Positions 8,076-18,499 are shown, numbered from the stretch's first letter. The stretch is DNA of 64,000 nt from Xylophilus sp. (GCA_009914555.1 WNDY01000017.1:1-64000), one strand, 5' to 3'. Numbers and translations: made by a program. The notes: generated from the letters alone by a model not told the origin.

Positions 8076-8955
8076 ACGGCGCCGCGGCCGCGAGCTGGAG
8101 CGCCTCGCGCGTGGCCAGCAGCACCTGGTCGTCGCCCGAACTCGTGTCGAGCCAGAACACCGGCAGCGCCGGGAAGGCGGCCTCGAAGTGTGCGCGCTCG
8201 TTGCCGATCTCCAGCACCAGCACCGCGTGCTCGCGCATGCGTGACGGCGCGTCGCGCAGCAGCCGGCGGACGAAGTCCATGCCGTCCTCGCCGCCGGCCA
8301 GCGCCAGCGCGGGCTCGGCACGGTACTCGGCCGGCAGCGCGGCCATGCTCCGCGCGTTGACGTAGGGCGGGTTGCAGAGGATCAGGTCGTACGGGCCGGG
8401 CAGCGCCGCCAGGCCGTCGCTGCGGTGCAGCCGCACGCGGTCCTGCAGGCCGTGGCGGTCCACGTTGATGCGGGCCACGGCCAGGGCGTCGCCGGAGATG
8501 TCGGCGCCGTCCACCTCCACCTCGGGCCAGGCCATCGCGGCCAGCACCGCGAGGCTGCCGTTGCCGGTGCACAGGTCCAGCACGCGGCGCGTGTGTTCGC
8601 CGAGCCACGGGTCGATCGTGCCGTCGGCCAGCAGTTCGGCGATGAAGCTGCGCGGCACGATGGCGCGCTCGTCCACGTAGAAGGGCACGCCCTGCAGCCA
8701 GGCCTCCTGCGTGAGGTAGGCGGCGGGCCTGCGGGTGGCGATGCGCTCTTCGATCAGCGCGGCCACGCGGGCTGCGTCCTCGGCCGTGACGGCGCGGCCG
8801 GCCGCGCCGTCGAGGTCGTCGAGGGGCAGGCCCAGGCGCCAGAGCACCAGCCAGGCCGCCTCGTCGAACGCGGTGGCCGTGCCGTGGCCGAAGGCCACGC
8901 CGGCGGCGTCGAGGCGGGCGGCGGCGGCCTCGACGAGCTGGAACACCGTCGTCAC
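8074..8955 (-). CDS. prmB: Ribosomal protein L3 N5-glutamine methyltransferase
   Basis: PrmB methylates a glutamine of ribosomal protein L3 using S-adenosylmethionine. The 293-residue product has the HemK-family layout: an N-terminal helical domain ([11 protein letters not shown], close to GHGTDNPWDEA of E. coli PrmB), [18 protein letters not shown], the SAM loop [13 protein letters not shown], and the substrate-binding NPPYV motif. The PrmB-type VDERxxVPRS separates it from PrmC. The start is GTG at 8955, because the longer open frame runs antiparallel into dapE and GTG gives a 4-bp overlap with the dapE stop. Association with dapE is inferred to be translational coupling only. Confidence 0.92.
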   Translation of the reverse strand: MTTVFQLVEAAAARLDAAGVAFGHGTATAFDEAAWLVLWRLGLPLDDLDGAAGRAVTAEDAARVAALIEERIATRRPAAYLTQEAWLQGVPFYVDERAIVPRSFIAELLADGTIDPWLGEHTRRVLDLCTGNGSLAVLAAMAWPEVEVDGADISGDALAVARINVDRHGLQDRVRLHRSDGLAALPGPYDLILCNPPYVNARSMAALPAEYRAEPALALAGGEDGMDFVRRLLRDAPSRMREHAVLVLEIGNERAHFEAAFPALPVFWLDTSSGDDQVLLATREALQLAAAAP

Positions 8956-10121
8956 ACGCCCGCCCTGGCGGCGGCGTCGAGGTTCTCGAGCGTGCGGCGG
9001 TAGACGTTCTTCAGCGGCTCGATGTCGGCCACGGCGATGTGCTCGTCGATCTTGTGAATGGTCGCGTTCGGCGGACCGAACTCGACGACCTGCGGGCAGA
9101 TCTGCGCGATGAAGCGGCCGTCGCTGGTGCCGCCGCTGGTCGACAGCTCCGGCACCAGGCCGGTCTCGGCCGTGATGGCCGCGCCGATGGCATCGACCAG
9201 GTCGCCCGGCGTGGTGAGGAAGGGCAGGCCGCCGAGCGTCCAGGCGAGGTCGTAATCGAGGCCATGGCGGTCGAGCACCGCATGCACCCGGGCTTTCAGG
9301 CCGCCGGCGGTCGATTCGGTGCAGAAGCGGAAGTTGAAGTCCACCACGGCCGTGCCCGGGATCACGTTGGTCGCGCCGGTGCCCGCATGGAAGTTGCTGA
9401 CCTGCCAGCTCGTCGGCGGGAAGAAGGCGTTGCCGCGGTCCCATTCGGTGGCCGCGAGTTCGGCCAGCGCCGGCAGGGCCTGGTGGATCGGGTTGCGGGC
9501 CAGCTGGGGGTACGCAATGTGGCCCTGGACGCCCTTGACGGTGAGCTTGCCGCTCAGCGTGCCGCGGCGGCCGTTCTTGATCATGTCGCCGGTGCGGTCG
9601 ACCGAGGTCGGCTCGCCGACGATGCACCAGTCAAGCTTCTCGCCGCGCTCGGCCAGCGCGCGGCAGACCACGACCGTGCCGTCGGTGGCCGGCCCTTCCT
9701 CGTCGCTGGTCAGCAGCAGGGCGATGGAGAGGGCCGGGTCGGGCCGCTCGGCGATGAATTCCTCGGTGGCGACGACGAAGGCGGCCAGCGAGGTCTTCAT
9801 GTCGCTCGCGCCGCGGCCGTAAAGCCGGCCTTCGCGGTGCGTGGGCGTGAACGGGTCGCTCGTCCACTGGTCCAGCGGGCCAGTCGGCACCACGTCGGTG
9901 TGGCCGGCGAAGACCAGCGTGCGCGATGCGGCGCCGGCGCTGCCGGGGCGGCGCGCCCAGAGGTTGGTGACCTGCTGGCCGGCCGGGCCGCTGGCGATGG
10001 TTTCGCAGGCGAAGCCGAGCGGCGCCAGGCGCGCGGAGAGCAGGGCGATGCAGCCGGCGTCGTCGGGCGTGACCGACGGGCGGGCGATGAGTTGTTCGGC
10101 GAGCTGGAGGGTGCGCGACAT
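8952..10121 (-). CDS. dapE: Succinyl-diaminopimelate desuccinylase
   Basis: DapE hydrolyses N-succinyl-L,L-diaminopimelate in lysine and peptidoglycan-precursor synthesis. The 389-residue M20 metallopeptidase shows the metal-site motifs [36 protein letters not shown] and GEPTS, then the C-terminal [10 protein letters not shown] and [14 protein letters not shown]. It is downstream of dapC, dapD and the PilU-like gene on the same strand; only 10 bp separate it from the PilU-like gene. It overlaps prmB by 4 bp. Family length and all catalytic residues look intact. Confidence 0.95.
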   Translation of the reverse strand: MSRTLQLAEQLIARPSVTPDDAGCIALLSARLAPLGFACETIASGPAGQQVTNLWARRPGSAGAASRTLVFAGHTDVVPTGPLDQWTSDPFTPTHREGRLYGRGASDMKTSLAAFVVATEEFIAERPDPALSIALLLTSDEEGPATDGTVVVCRALAERGEKLDWCIVGEPTSVDRTGDMIKNGRRGTLSGKLTVKGVQGHIAYPQLARNPIHQALPALAELAATEWDRGNAFFPPTSWQVSNFHAGTGATNVIPGTAVVDFNFRFCTESTAGGLKARVHAVLDRHGLDYDLAWTLGGLPFLTTPGDLVDAIGAAITAETGLVPELSTSGGTSDGRFIAQICPQVVEFGPPNATIHKIDEHIAVADIEPLKNVYRRTLENLDAAARAGV

Positions 10122-10131
10122 CGGTGGGGGG

Positions 10132-11295
10132 TCAGGGATGCTTCACGTCGAGGACGATCTCGGTGAACGAGGGTTCATCGTCGTCGGGTTCGGCGGCGGC
10201 GCGGGCGCGTTCCTCGGCCGCCTTGGCGGCCATGCCGAAGTCGTTCTGCAGCCGCCAGATGAGGTTGGTGGGCGAATCGGCGTGGGCCAGGCCTTCCTGG
10301 CGTTCGACCACGCCCTCGGTGATGAGCCGGGCGATGTCTTCCTCAAAGGTCCGCGAGCCCTCGGCCATGGATTTCTCCAGCGCGTCCTGCACGCCGGGGA
10401 AGTCGCCCCGGGCGATCATGTCGGACACCAGCTTGGTGTTGAGCAGCACCTCCACGGCCGGCATCCGCGCGCCCCGGCAGGAGCGCAGCAGGCGCTGCGA
10501 CACGACGGCCTTGAGGGCCGAGGCCAGGTCGCCCAGCAGCGTGGGGCGCACCTCGGCCGGGTAGAAGCTCAGCACGCGGTTGAGCGCGTGGTAGGCGTTG
10601 TTGGCATGCAGCGTGGCCAGGCACAGGTGGCCCGACTGTGCGTAGGCGATGGCCGCGGACATGGTCTCGCGGTCGCGGATCTCGCCGATCAGGATCACGT
10701 CGGGCGCCTGCCGCAGGGCATTGCGCAGCGCCACCTGCAGCGAGGCGGTATCGGTGCCGACCTCGCGCTGGTTGATGATGGATTTGCGGTTCTTGAACAG
10801 AAACTCGATCGGGTCCTCGATCGTGAGGATGTGGCCCGAGGCGCGCTGGTTGCGGCTTTCGATCATGGCAGCGAGCGTGGTGCTCTTGCCCGAGCCGGTG
10901 GCCCCGACCATCAGCACCAGGCCGCGCTTTTCCATGATCAGGTCCGACAGGACGGGCGGCAGGTGCAGCGAATCCAGCGGCGGGATGTCCAGCATGATGA
11001 AGCGGATCACCACCGCCAGGCTGCCGCGCTGGCGCATGCCGCTCACGCGGAAGCGGCCGACGCCGGGCATGGCCAGGCCGATGTTGAGTTCGCCGGTTTC
11101 TTCGAGCTCCTCGATCTGCGCCGGGGTCAGCACCTCGGCCAGCAGGTTGCGCGGCGTATCGGGCGGCAGCACCTGCCCGTTGATCGGCACGCTTACGCCA
11201 TTGATCTTGATGAGCGCTGGCGCATGGGCCGACAGGTAGACGTCGGATGCGCGCTTTTCCTGCATCAGGCGCAGGATCTTTTCCATCGTGCCCAT
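10132..11295 (-). CDS. pilU: PilT/PilU-family type IV pilus retraction ATPase (PilU-like)
   Basis: A 387-residue secretion-superfamily ATPase with Walker [10 protein letters not shown], the Asp box TIEDPIEF, Walker [11 protein letters not shown] and the His box CLATLHANN. The C-terminal [12 protein letters not shown] is PilU-like, and the length matches PilU better than PilT. PilU works with PilT in pilus retraction at the inner-membrane face. I start at the internal ATG at 11295 ([11 protein letters not shown]): the upstream in-frame ATG at 11346 would almost abut dapD and adds a non-conserved leader. No other pilus genes are near; it sits inside a diaminopimelate operon between dapD and dapE. 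Confidence 0.85.
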   Translation of the reverse strand: MGTMEKILRLMQEKRASDVYLSAHAPALIKINGVSVPINGQVLPPDTPRNLLAEVLTPAQIEELEETGELNIGLAMPGVGRFRVSGMRQRGSLAVVIRFIMLDIPPLDSLHLPPVLSDLIMEKRGLVLMVGATGSGKSTTLAAMIESRNQRASGHILTIEDPIEFLFKNRKSIINQREVGTDTASLQVALRNALRQAPDVILIGEIRDRETMSAAIAYAQSGHLCLATLHANNAYHALNRVLSFYPAEVRPTLLGDLASALKAVVSQRLLRSCRGARMPAVEVLLNTKLVSDMIARGDFPGVQDALEKSMAEGSRTFEEDIARLITEGVVERQEGLAHADSPTNLIWRLQNDFGMAAKAAEERARAAAEPDDDEPSFTEIVLDVKHP

Positions 11296-11353
11296 GGCCG
11301 TGCCCTTGCGCGCGGCAGCGGGGCGGTCGTGCGTCCCTGGCCGCATTGCGTTG

Positions 11354-12187
11354 TCAGTCGCGGAGAAGGTCGTTCAGGCTGGTGGTGGAGCGGGTCTTTG
11401 CGTCCACCTTCTTGACGATGATGGCGGCGTAGGTGCTGTACGGCGTGCCGTCGGCCGCCTTCTTCGGCAGGTTGCCGCTGATGACCACGCTGCCCGAGGG
11501 CACGCGGCCGTAGTGGAATTCGCCGGTCTCGCGGTTCCAGATCGGCGTGCTCTGGCCGATGTACACGCCCATGCCCAGCACCGAGTTCTCCTCGACGATC
11601 ACGCCTTCGACGACTTCGGAGCGTGCGCCGATGAAGCAGTTGTCCTCGATGACGGTCGGGTTGGCCTGCAGCGGCTCCAGCACGCCGCCCAGGCCCACGC
11701 CGCCCGACAGGTGCACGTTCTTGCCGACCTGCGCGCAGGAGCCGACGGTGGCCCAGGTGTCGACCATGGTGCCTTCGTCCACGTAGGCGCCGATGTTCAC
11801 GTAGCTGGGCATCAGGATCGCGCCCCGGGCGATGAAGCTGCCGCGGCGGGCCACGGCCGGCGGCACCACGCGCACGCCGCTGGCCTTGAGTTCTTCGGGC
11901 GTGAGGTCGTTGAACTTGGTCGGCACCTTGTCGTAGAAGGCCAGGTCGCCCGAGCGGATGACGGCGTTGTCCGTCAGACGGAAGGACAGCAGCACCGCCT
12001 TCTTGATCCACTGGTGCACCGTCCACCGGCCCACGCCTTCGCGCGTGGCCACGCGCAGGCGGCCGGCATCGAGTTCGGCGAGCGCGTGCTCGACGGCATC
12101 GGCCACTTCGCGCGGGGCGGAGGCGGCGGAGATGTTGGCGCGATCCTCCCACGCGTTGTCGAGCAGGGTCTGGAGTTGCTGGGTCAT
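11354..12187 (-). CDS. dapD: 2,3,4,5-tetrahydropyridine-2,6-dicarboxylate N-succinyltransferase
   Basis: DapD succinylates tetrahydrodipicolinate, the first step of the succinylase branch of lysine synthesis. The 277-residue protein has an N-terminal helical domain (about residues 1-100) and a left-handed parallel beta-helix of hexapeptide repeats: [20 protein letters not shown], then the [14 protein letters not shown] and [11 protein letters not shown] segments, and [12 protein letters not shown]. The ATG at 12187 is supported by length and the conserved [13 protein letters not shown] start; an open frame runs further upstream through dapC but is a shadow. It lies 38 bp after dapC on the same strand. 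Confidence 0.95.
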   Translation of the reverse strand: MTQQLQTLLDNAWEDRANISAASAPREVADAVEHALAELDAGRLRVATREGVGRWTVHQWIKKAVLLSFRLTDNAVIRSGDLAFYDKVPTKFNDLTPEELKASGVRVVPPAVARRGSFIARGAILMPSYVNIGAYVDEGTMVDTWATVGSCAQVGKNVHLSGGVGLGGVLEPLQANPTVIEDNCFIGARSEVVEGVIVEENSVLGMGVYIGQSTPIWNRETGEFHYGRVPSGSVVISGNLPKKAADGTPYSTYAAIIVKKVDAKTRSTTSLNDLLRD

Positions 12188-12225
12188 GGTCTTGTTCTCT
12201 GGATGGAAAGGGGAGGAAGCGGGCG

Positions 12226-13437
12226 TCAGACCCGGCGCGAGCGCACGAAATCGACGATGCGCTGCGCGGCTTCGAGGCATTCCCCGGTGTCGACCACCAG
12301 GGCCATGCGCACCCGGCCGGCGCCGGGGTTGGCGCCGGCTGCGCCGCGGGCGAGGTAGCTGCCGGGCAGCACCGTCACATTGTAGTGAGCGAGCAGTTCG
12401 CGGGCGAAGGCCGGGTCGTCCAGGCCCAGCTCCGGCGGGATGCCGGCCCAGAGGTAGAAGCCGGCATCGGGCAGGGCCACGTCCAGCACCCCGGCCAGCA
12501 GCGGCGTGACGGCGGCGAACTTGGCGCGGTAGAGCGCGCGGTTTGCCTCGACGTGCGCCTCGTCGCCCCAGGCGGCGATGCTGGCGGCCTGCACGACCGG
12601 GCTCATCGCGCTGCCGTGGTAGGTGCGGAACAGCAGGAAGGCCTTGAGCAGCGCCGCGTCGCCGGCGACGAAGCCGCTGCGCAGGCCCGGCACGTTGCTG
12701 CGCTTGGACAGGCTGGTGAAGGCCACGAGGTTGCGGAAGTCGGCGCGGCCGAGCTTGGCGGCGGCCTCCAGGCCGCCGAGCGGCGGCTCGTCGCGGAAGT
12801 AGATCTCGCTGTAGCACTCGTCGGAGGCGATCACGAAGCCGTAGCGGTCCGACAGCGCGAACAGCTTCTTCCATTCGTCCGCCGGCATCACCGCGCCGGT
12901 CGGGTTGCCGGGCGAGCAGACGAAGATCAGCTGGGTGCGCGCCCATACGGCTTTGGGCACGCTGTCCCAGTCCACCGCGAAGTTGCGGGCCGGGTCGCTC
13001 GGCGCGTAGTAGGGCTCGGCGCCCGAGAGCAGGGCCGCGCCTTCGTAGATCTGGTAGAACGGATTGGGGCAGACGACCACCGGTTTGTCGGCCGGCGTGC
13101 GGGCGTCGACCAGCGTCTGGGCGAAGGCGAACAGCGCCTCGCGCGAACCGTTGACCGGCAGCACCTGCGTGGCCGCATCCACGGCGACGGCATAGCGGCG
13201 CCGCAGCCAGCCGGCGAACGATTCGCGCAGCTTCGGGTCGCCGGCGGTGGCCGGGTAGACCGCCAGGCCGGTGAGGCTGGCGGTGAGCGCGTCCTTGATG
13301 AACTGCGGCGTCGGATGCCGCGGCTCGCCGATGCCCAGGCTGATGGGGCGCAGCGCCGGGTTGGGCGCGACGCCCTGGAAGAGCTGGCGCAGCCGCTCGA
13401 ACGGATACGGCTGCAGGGCGGAGAGCAGGGGATTCAT
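12226..13437 (-). CDS. dapC: Succinyldiaminopimelate transaminase
   Basis: A 403-residue fold-type I aminotransferase. [15 protein letters not shown] opens the domain; [12 protein letters not shown] and [15 protein letters not shown] (PLP lysine in SLSK) are the substrate and cofactor motifs. DapC transfers an amino group from glutamate to N-succinyl-2-amino-6-oxopimelate. It is first of four same-strand genes (dapC, dapD, PilU-like, dapE) that supply the complete succinylase branch between tetrahydrodipicolinate and L,L-diaminopimelate. Its start is divergent from the chemoreceptor gene, with about 150 bp in between. Confidence 0.93.
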   Translation of the reverse strand: MNPLLSALQPYPFERLRQLFQGVAPNPALRPISLGIGEPRHPTPQFIKDALTASLTGLAVYPATAGDPKLRESFAGWLRRRYAVAVDAATQVLPVNGSREALFAFAQTLVDARTPADKPVVVCPNPFYQIYEGAALLSGAEPYYAPSDPARNFAVDWDSVPKAVWARTQLIFVCSPGNPTGAVMPADEWKKLFALSDRYGFVIASDECYSEIYFRDEPPLGGLEAAAKLGRADFRNLVAFTSLSKRSNVPGLRSGFVAGDAALLKAFLLFRTYHGSAMSPVVQAASIAAWGDEAHVEANRALYRAKFAAVTPLLAGVLDVALPDAGFYLWAGIPPELGLDDPAFARELLAHYNVTVLPGSYLARGAAGANPGAGRVRMALVVDTGECLEAAQRIVDFVRSRRV

Positions 13438-13586
13438 GGGCGGCGATTATCGGCCAAGGGCGCAGCCTCCCCTGGCTGCACGTGCGGGTAACACCCAGGG
13501 CGCCTGGAGGCGCAATGTCAGCTTCGCGGCAGACGCCGCACCAAGAATCCCCCACGGCCGCATTGGCGCGGCGGAGGAAACATCGA

Positions 13587-15104
13587 ATGGCATCGCTCAA
13601 CCCGTTGGCGCCCGGCGTGGCGCTGATGCGCCGCATGCGCCTGGGCGGCAAGTTCTTGCTGCCGGCCGGCCTCGTGGTGCTCGGGCACGGCGCGGCAGCC
13701 GCGATCGTGGCCAGCGGCGCGGCGGCCGGCTGGGCGCTCGCCGCGCTGGCGGCCAGCGCATTGCTCGTCCTGCTGGCGGCGGCCGCGCTGCCTGCGGGAT
13801 TGCACGGCGACATCGCATCGGCCCGGCGGGCACTCCAGCGCCTGGGTGACGGCGACCTGCGGCAGGACGCGGAGCCGCCGCGCTCCGGGCGGGACGAACT
13901 TGCCGAGATGCTTGGCCTGCTGGCCCGTGTGGTGCGCACGCTGTCGTCGATGGTGGCCGACATCCGCAGCAATGCCGCCCTGGTGGCCCAGGCCGGCCAG
14001 AGCCTGGCAGCCGGCAACCGCGACCTGTCGGACCGCACCGAACAGCAGGCGGCCAGCCTGGAGCAGACCTCGGCCAGCGTGGGCGAACTCTCGGGCACTG
14101 TCGCGCAGAACGCAGCGACCGCCCGCAGCGCCGACGGCCGCGCCGCCGCCGTGCGCGATGCGGCGGCCGCCGGCGGCGACGCGATGGCGCGGGCGGTCGC
14201 CTCGGTGCAGGAGATCCAGGCCGGCGCGCGGCGCATGGGCGAGATCATCGGCGTGATCGACGGCATCGCCTTCCAGACCAACATCCTGGCGCTCAACGCC
14301 GCAGTGGAGGCGGCGCGGGCCGGCGGGCAGGGCCGCGGCTTCGCCGTGGTCGCGACCGAGGTGCGCACGCTGGCCCAGCGCTCGGCCGCGTCGGCGCGCG
14401 AGATCCGCGAGCTGATAGGCGCCTCCACCGGCCAGGTCGAGGCGAGCGCCGGCCTGATCCGCGCGGCGGGCGAAGCCATCGGCGGCATCACCGGCGGCAT
14501 CCGCGACGTCGCGGCCCGCATGTCGGAGCTGTCCGCCTTCAGCGCCGGGCAGAGCAACAGCCTGGGCGAGATCGCGCAGGCCGTGCGCCAGCTCGACCAG
14601 ATCACCCAGCACAACGCGCAGATGGTGGAGCAGGCGGCGGCGCAGGCGGCCGCGCTGGAGCGGCGCGCCTCCACGCTCGCACAGGCGGTCGCCGCATTCC
14701 GCTTGCAGCAGGGCACGGCCGGCGAGGCGGCGGCCCTGGTGCAGGCCGCGGCGGCGCTCGGTGCGCGGCTGCCGCGCCCGGCCTTCCTCCAGCGCCTGAG
14801 CGACCCGGCCCAGCCTTTCCACGACCGCGACATGTATGTGTTCGTGCTCGACGGCGCGGGGGTGTACCGGGCCTTCGGCGGCAATCCGGCCAAGGTCGGC
14901 ACCCGGGTCCAGGACCTGCCGGGTGTGGACGGCGACGGGCTGCTGCGGGCCATCGTCGGGCAGGCGGCGCAGGGGCCGGGATGGGTGGAGTACGACATCC
15001 AGAACCCGGCGACCGGGGCGGTGCAGGCCAAGATGTCGTTCGTGCAGCAGCTCGGCGATGACCTCTACCTGGGCTGTGGCGTCTACAAGCGGCTGGTGGC
15101 CTAG
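13587..15104 (+). CDS. Methyl-accepting chemotaxis protein with C-terminal Cache-like domain
   Basis: A 505-residue chemoreceptor. Two closely spaced hydrophobic segments (about residues 18-65) leave no room for a periplasmic sensor. A short HAMP-like region follows, then the signalling domain with hairpin tip [21 protein letters not shown]. After it comes a domain of about 95 residues ([54 protein letters not shown]) with the pattern of a single Cache domain. Placing the sensor after the signalling helices puts it in the cytoplasm. ATG at 13587 is preceded by GGAGGAAA, a strong ribosome-binding site, which decides it over an in-frame ATG at 13482. The stop codon TAG is part of repeat copy B. 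Confidence 0.88.
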   Translation: MASLNPLAPGVALMRRMRLGGKFLLPAGLVVLGHGAAAAIVASGAAAGWALAALAASALLVLLAAAALPAGLHGDIASARRALQRLGDGDLRQDAEPPRSGRDELAEMLGLLARVVRTLSSMVADIRSNAALVAQAGQSLAAGNRDLSDRTEQQAASLEQTSASVGELSGTVAQNAATARSADGRAAAVRDAAAAGGDAMARAVASVQEIQAGARRMGEIIGVIDGIAFQTNILALNAAVEAARAGGQGRGFAVVATEVRTLAQRSAASAREIRELIGASTGQVEASAGLIRAAGEAIGGITGGIRDVAARMSELSAFSAGQSNSLGEIAQAVRQLDQITQHNAQMVEQAAAQAAALERRASTLAQAVAAFRLQQGTAGEAAALVQAAAALGARLPRPAFLQRLSDPAQPFHDRDMYVFVLDGAGVYRAFGGNPAKVGTRVQDLPGVDGDGLLRAIVGQAAQGPGWVEYDIQNPATGAVQAKMSFVQQLGDDLYLGCGVYKRLVA

Positions 15105-15165
15105 GGGGTATATTGCTACAGCGCTTTAAAATTGCGCACTGTGGATGGTTGCGAGGGGAAGTATT
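15104..15165. repeat. Intergenic GGGGTAT-box element, copy B
   Basis: GGGGGTATAT at 15104-15113 starts on the last base of the chemoreceptor stop codon. GGGGAAGTATT follows at 15155-15165, 51 bp later in the same orientation, four bases before the rnfB stop. Between them is a stem-loop, ACAGCGC with TTTAAAATT loop and GCGCACTGT. The two flanking genes are convergent. Confidence 0.65.
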
Positions 15166-15168
15166 GGC

Positions 15169-15837
15169 TCAGCGCCGGGCCTTAGCCCGGGCCAGCGCGG
15201 CTTCGATCAGGCTGCGCTTGCGGTCCAGCACGGCCGGATCGGTCAGACTGGAATGGGCCGCGATGTCGGCCAGCTTCGCCTGTGCCTGGGACTGCAGCCG
15301 TTGGGCGTTCTCGCGCTCCTCGCGCCGCTGCCGCTCGGCGTGCAGACCGTAGCGCTCCCGCGCCCAGGCGGCATCGGCAGCGGACCATGCGGCCCAGCCG
15401 GTGCGTTCGCCGCTGGCGTTGTCGAGGTGGATACAGTCCACCGGGCAGACCGGGATGCACCGCTCGCAGCCGGTGCACCATTGCTCGATGACCGTGTGCA
15501 TGCGCTTGTTGGCACCCGCGATGGCATCGGTGGGGCAGGCTTTGAGGCAGAGGGTGCAGCCGATGCACCAGTCCTCGTCGATCCAGGCCACGGTGCGCGG
15601 GCCTTCGATGCCGTGTTCGGCGCTCAGCGGCGCCGGCGGCCGGCCGGTGATCGCCGCCAGCCGCCGGATGCCTTCCTCGCCGCCCGGCGGGCACTGGTTG
15701 ATGCCCGCTTCGCCCGCAGCCACGGCCTGCGCATAGCCGGCGCAGTCGGGATAGCCGCAGCGGGTGCACTGCGTCTGCGGCAGCGCGGTGTCGATCCGGA
15801 GCGCGAGCAGGGTCGGGTCGGCGGCCGTGGGCGGCAT
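15169..15837 (-). CDS. RnfB/RsxB-like electron-transport ferredoxin
   Basis: A 222-residue iron-sulfur protein. The N-terminal Fes domain has CTRCGYPDC and QCPPGG (4Fe-4S); two ferredoxin clusters follow in [12 protein letters not shown] and [12 protein letters not shown]. The C-terminal 70 residues are charged and helical. RnfB is the cytoplasmic electron-entry subunit of the Rnf/Rsx complex, but this version lacks the N-terminal membrane helix and no other rnf genes are nearby, so it may be a stand-alone ferredoxin, as commonly annotated in betaproteobacteria. Its start directly abuts the phaZ stop, so it is probably transcribed with phaZ. Confidence 0.85.
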   Translation of the reverse strand: MPPTAADPTLLALRIDTALPQTQCTRCGYPDCAGYAQAVAAGEAGINQCPPGGEEGIRRLAAITGRPPAPLSAEHGIEGPRTVAWIDEDWCIGCTLCLKACPTDAIAGANKRMHTVIEQWCTGCERCIPVCPVDCIHLDNASGERTGWAAWSAADAAWARERYGLHAERQRREERENAQRLQSQAQAKLADIAAHSSLTDPAVLDRKRSLIEAALARAKARR

Positions 15838-17157
15838 TCAGGCGGCCAGGGCGCGCGCCTTGCGGGCCCGCTCGGGCGGGCGGGCCGGGGTGGCGCTGTG
15901 GTGCGCGCGGATGAAGTCGCGCACCTTGGGATAGACGAGTTCACGCCAGCGGCGGCCGCTGAAGATGCCGTAGTGGCCCGCGCCCTTGACCTCGTAGTGC
16001 TCGTGCTCATCCGCGGCGATGCCGGTGCACAGATCATGGGCCGCGGCCGTCTGGCCGGCACCCGAGATGTCGTCGAGCTCGCCCTCGATCGTCAGCAGGG
16101 CGGCGTCCTTGATGTCCTGCGGCCTGACCCGTTCGGCCACGCCCTCGGGGCTGCGCACCTCCCAGGTGCCGTTGACCAGCAGGAAGTCCTGGAAGACGGT
16201 GCGGATGGTCTCGAGGTAGTAGTCCGCGTCCATGTCGAGCACCGCGTTGTACTCGTCGTAGAACTTGCGGTGGGCCTCGGCGCTGGTGTCGTCGCCCTTG
16301 ATCAGGTCCTTGAAGTAGTCGTAGTGGCTCTTGGCATGCCGGTCGGGGTTCATGGCCACGAAGCCGGTGTGCTGGAGGAAGCCGGGATAGACCCGCCGGC
16401 CCGCGCCCGGGTAGTTGTCGGGGACGCGGTAGATCACGTTGTTCTCGAACCACTCGTAGCTCTTGTTCATCGCCAGGTTGTTGACGGCCGTGGGCGACTT
16501 CCGCGCGTCGATCGGGCCACCCATCATCACCAGCGACCGGGGTACGGGCTCGCCGCGCGACGCCATGAGGGAGACGGCCGCGAGCACCGGCACCGTGGGC
16601 TGGCAGACGCTGACCACGTGCACTTCGCCGTAGGCCTGCTGGATGTGGCGGATGAATTCCTCGACGTAGTTCACATAGTCGTCGAGATGGAAGGGGCCGT
16701 CGGCCAGCGGTACCAGCCGGGCGTTCTTCCAGTCGGTGATGTAGACCTTGTGGTCCCGCAGCAGCGTGCGAACCGTGTCGCGCAGCAGCGTGGCGTAGTG
16801 GCCCGACAGCGGGGCCACGACCAGCACGGCGGGCTGCTCCTTGAGCTTGTCGAGCGTGTCGCCGTCGTCGCTGAAGCGCTTGAAGCGGCGCAGTTCGCAG
16901 AACGGCTTGTCGGCTTCGATGCGTTCCTGGATGGCGACCTCCACGCCGTCCACGTCCACCGCGTCGATGCCGAAGACCGGCTTCTCGTAGTCCTTGCCGA
17001 GGCGGTACAGCAGGTCGTAGCCCGCGGACACGCGCTGGACGAACGGCGTGTGGCTGAAGGGGGACTGCGGGTTGCCGTAGAACTTGGAGGCGGCCTGCGC
17101 GAAGTCGGCGAAAGGCTCCATCAGGGAGCGCTGCGTTTCATAGAGCTGGTAGAGCAT
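15838..17157 (-). CDS. phaZ: Intracellular polyhydroxyalkanoate depolymerase
   Basis: A 439-residue alpha/beta-hydrolase that mobilises stored polyhydroxybutyrate. The nucleophile motif is VVSVCQPTVPVLAA, with Cys in place of Ser as in the PhaZ1 group of intracellular depolymerases; the catalytic His is in GHYGIFSGRRW and the acidic residue is probably in GELDDISG. There is no signal peptide, consistent with a granule-bound cytoplasmic enzyme. The ATG at 17157 (MLYQLYETQR) is conserved; the upstream ATG at 17187 falls in a palindromic operator-like sequence and is rejected. The rnfB-like gene follows with no gap. Confidence 0.92.
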   Translation of the reverse strand: MLYQLYETQRSLMEPFADFAQAASKFYGNPQSPFSHTPFVQRVSAGYDLLYRLGKDYEKPVFGIDAVDVDGVEVAIQERIEADKPFCELRRFKRFSDDGDTLDKLKEQPAVLVVAPLSGHYATLLRDTVRTLLRDHKVYITDWKNARLVPLADGPFHLDDYVNYVEEFIRHIQQAYGEVHVVSVCQPTVPVLAAVSLMASRGEPVPRSLVMMGGPIDARKSPTAVNNLAMNKSYEWFENNVIYRVPDNYPGAGRRVYPGFLQHTGFVAMNPDRHAKSHYDYFKDLIKGDDTSAEAHRKFYDEYNAVLDMDADYYLETIRTVFQDFLLVNGTWEVRSPEGVAERVRPQDIKDAALLTIEGELDDISGAGQTAAAHDLCTGIAADEHEHYEVKGAGHYGIFSGRRWRELVYPKVRDFIRAHHSATPARPPERARKARALAA

Positions 17158-17172
17158 GGTCTGGCATATGAA

Positions 17173-17188
17173 ATTGCTGCACTGCAAT
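17173..17188 (-). promoter_or_regulatory. Palindrome upstream of phaZ, possible PhaR-type operator
   Basis: ATTGCTGCACTGCAAT is a perfect 5-bp inverted repeat (ATTGC, GCAAT) around a 6-bp centre, 15 bp ahead of the phaZ ATG; a TTATAT -10-like element overlaps its upstream side on the minus strand. TTGC/GCA-rich sites are known for the PHA-responsive repressor PhaR, so this is a reasonable operator candidate, but the regulator assignment is inference. Confidence 0.4.
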
Positions 17189-17299
17189 ATAACAGCGACG
17201 CATGACCCCGGCGGGAGCGGAAAAGCCCGCTTGCCAACGTAGGCGAAACCGCGCAGCCATCGGCCGGAACCGGCGGACGGCCCCGGCCGGACGCCCAGA

Positions 17300-18499
17300 T
17301 CAGAGCACCTTGGCGATCGATGCGCAGACGTGGTCGATGTTGTGGCTGTTGAGCGCGGCCACGCAGAGGCGGCCGGTATCCACGCCGTAGACGCCGAACT
17401 CGGTGCGCAGGCGCACCATCTGGTCCTTGCTCAGACCCGAGTAGCTGAACATGCCGATCTGGGTGGTGATGTAGCTCACGTCCTGCTGCACACCCGCGGC
17501 CTTCAGGCCGTCGGCCAGCTTGTGGCGCATGGCCTTGATGCGCTCGCGCATCTCGGCCAGCTCCTTCTCCCACAGGGCGCGCAGGGCCGGGTCGTTCAGC
17601 ACGGTGGCGACGACGGCGGCGCCGTGCGTCGGCGGATTGCTGTAGTTGGTGCGGATCTGGATCTTGAGCTGGCTCAGCACGCGGGCCGCTTCCTCCTTGT
17701 CCTGGGCCAGCACCGACAGGGCGCCGACGCGCTCGCCGTAGAGGCTGAAGCTCTTGGAGAACGAGGTCGAGACCAGGAAGGTCAGGCCGGCGGCGACGAA
17801 CTTGCCGATCACGGCGCCATCCTCGGCGATGCCGTAGCCGAAGCCCTGGTAGGCCATGTCGAGGAAGGGCACCAGGCCGCGCGCCTTGACGGCGGCGATG
17901 ACCTGGTCCCACTGCGCGGACGTGATGTCGTAGCCGGTCGGGTTGTGGCAGCAGGCGTGCAGCACGACGATGGTGCCGGGCGCGGCGTCGTTCAGCGCGC
18001 TGACGAAGCCTTCGAAGTTCACACCGCGCTTTTCGGCATCGTAGTAGGGATAGGTGCCGACGTCGAAACCGGCGTTGGTGAACAGCGCGCGGTGGTTTTC
18101 CCAGCTCGGGTCGGAGATCAGGACCTTGGCGTTCGGGTTCAGGTGCTTGAGGAAGTCGGCGCCGACCTTCAGGCCGCCGGTGCCGCCCAGGGCCTGGATC
18201 GTGGCCACGCGGCCGGATCGGACGGGCTCGCTGTCGGCGCCGAAGACCAGGCTCTTGACGGCGTTGTCATAGGCCGCGATGCCGTCGATCGGCAGGTAGC
18301 CGCGCGGCTTCGGTGTCTCGGCCAGTTGCTTTTCGGCCGCCTGGACACACTTGAGCAGAGGAAGCTTGCCATTGTCGTCGTAGTAGACGCCGACGCCGAG
18401 ATTGACCTTGGCCGGGTGGGTGTCGGCACCGAACTGCTCGTTGAGACCCAGGATGGGGTCGCGGGGAGCCTGTTCGACGGCGGAGAAAAGAGACGACAT
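17300..18499 (-). CDS. Aromatic amino acid / aspartate aminotransferase
   Basis: A 399-residue class-I aminotransferase of the AspC/TyrB type. It has VNLGVGVYYDDNGK, GGTGGLKVGADFL, SDPSWENHRALF, CCHNPTGYD (substrate-binding Asn), the PLP lysine in STSFSKSFSLYGERVG and the C-terminal Arg motif TGRLCVAALN. It interconverts aspartate or aromatic amino acids with their 2-oxo acids; which substrate it prefers cannot be read reliably. Start at 18499 (MSSLFSAVEQAPRDPILGL) matches the family; an in-frame ATG at 18544 only adds a non-conserved leader. The gene is divergent from uvrB, with about 90 bp between starts. Confidence 0.92.
   Translation of the reverse strand: MSSLFSAVEQAPRDPILGLNEQFGADTHPAKVNLGVGVYYDDNGKLPLLKCVQAAEKQLAETPKPRGYLPIDGIAAYDNAVKSLVFGADSEPVRSGRVATIQALGGTGGLKVGADFLKHLNPNAKVLISDPSWENHRALFTNAGFDVGTYPYYDAEKRGVNFEGFVSALNDAAPGTIVVLHACCHNPTGYDITSAQWDQVIAAVKARGLVPFLDMAYQGFGYGIAEDGAVIGKFVAAGLTFLVSTSFSKSFSLYGERVGALSVLAQDKEEAARVLSQLKIQIRTNYSNPPTHGAAVVATVLNDPALRALWEKELAEMRERIKAMRHKLADGLKAAGVQQDVSYITTQIGMFSYSGLSKDQMVRLRTEFGVYGVDTGRLCVAALNSHNIDHVCASIAKVL

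Noticed and set aside
11354-15031. Single 1225-residue minus-strand frame from the chemoreceptor region through dapD
   Set aside because: Only the last 277 codons are dapD; the rest is antisense to the chemoreceptor and out of frame with dapC.
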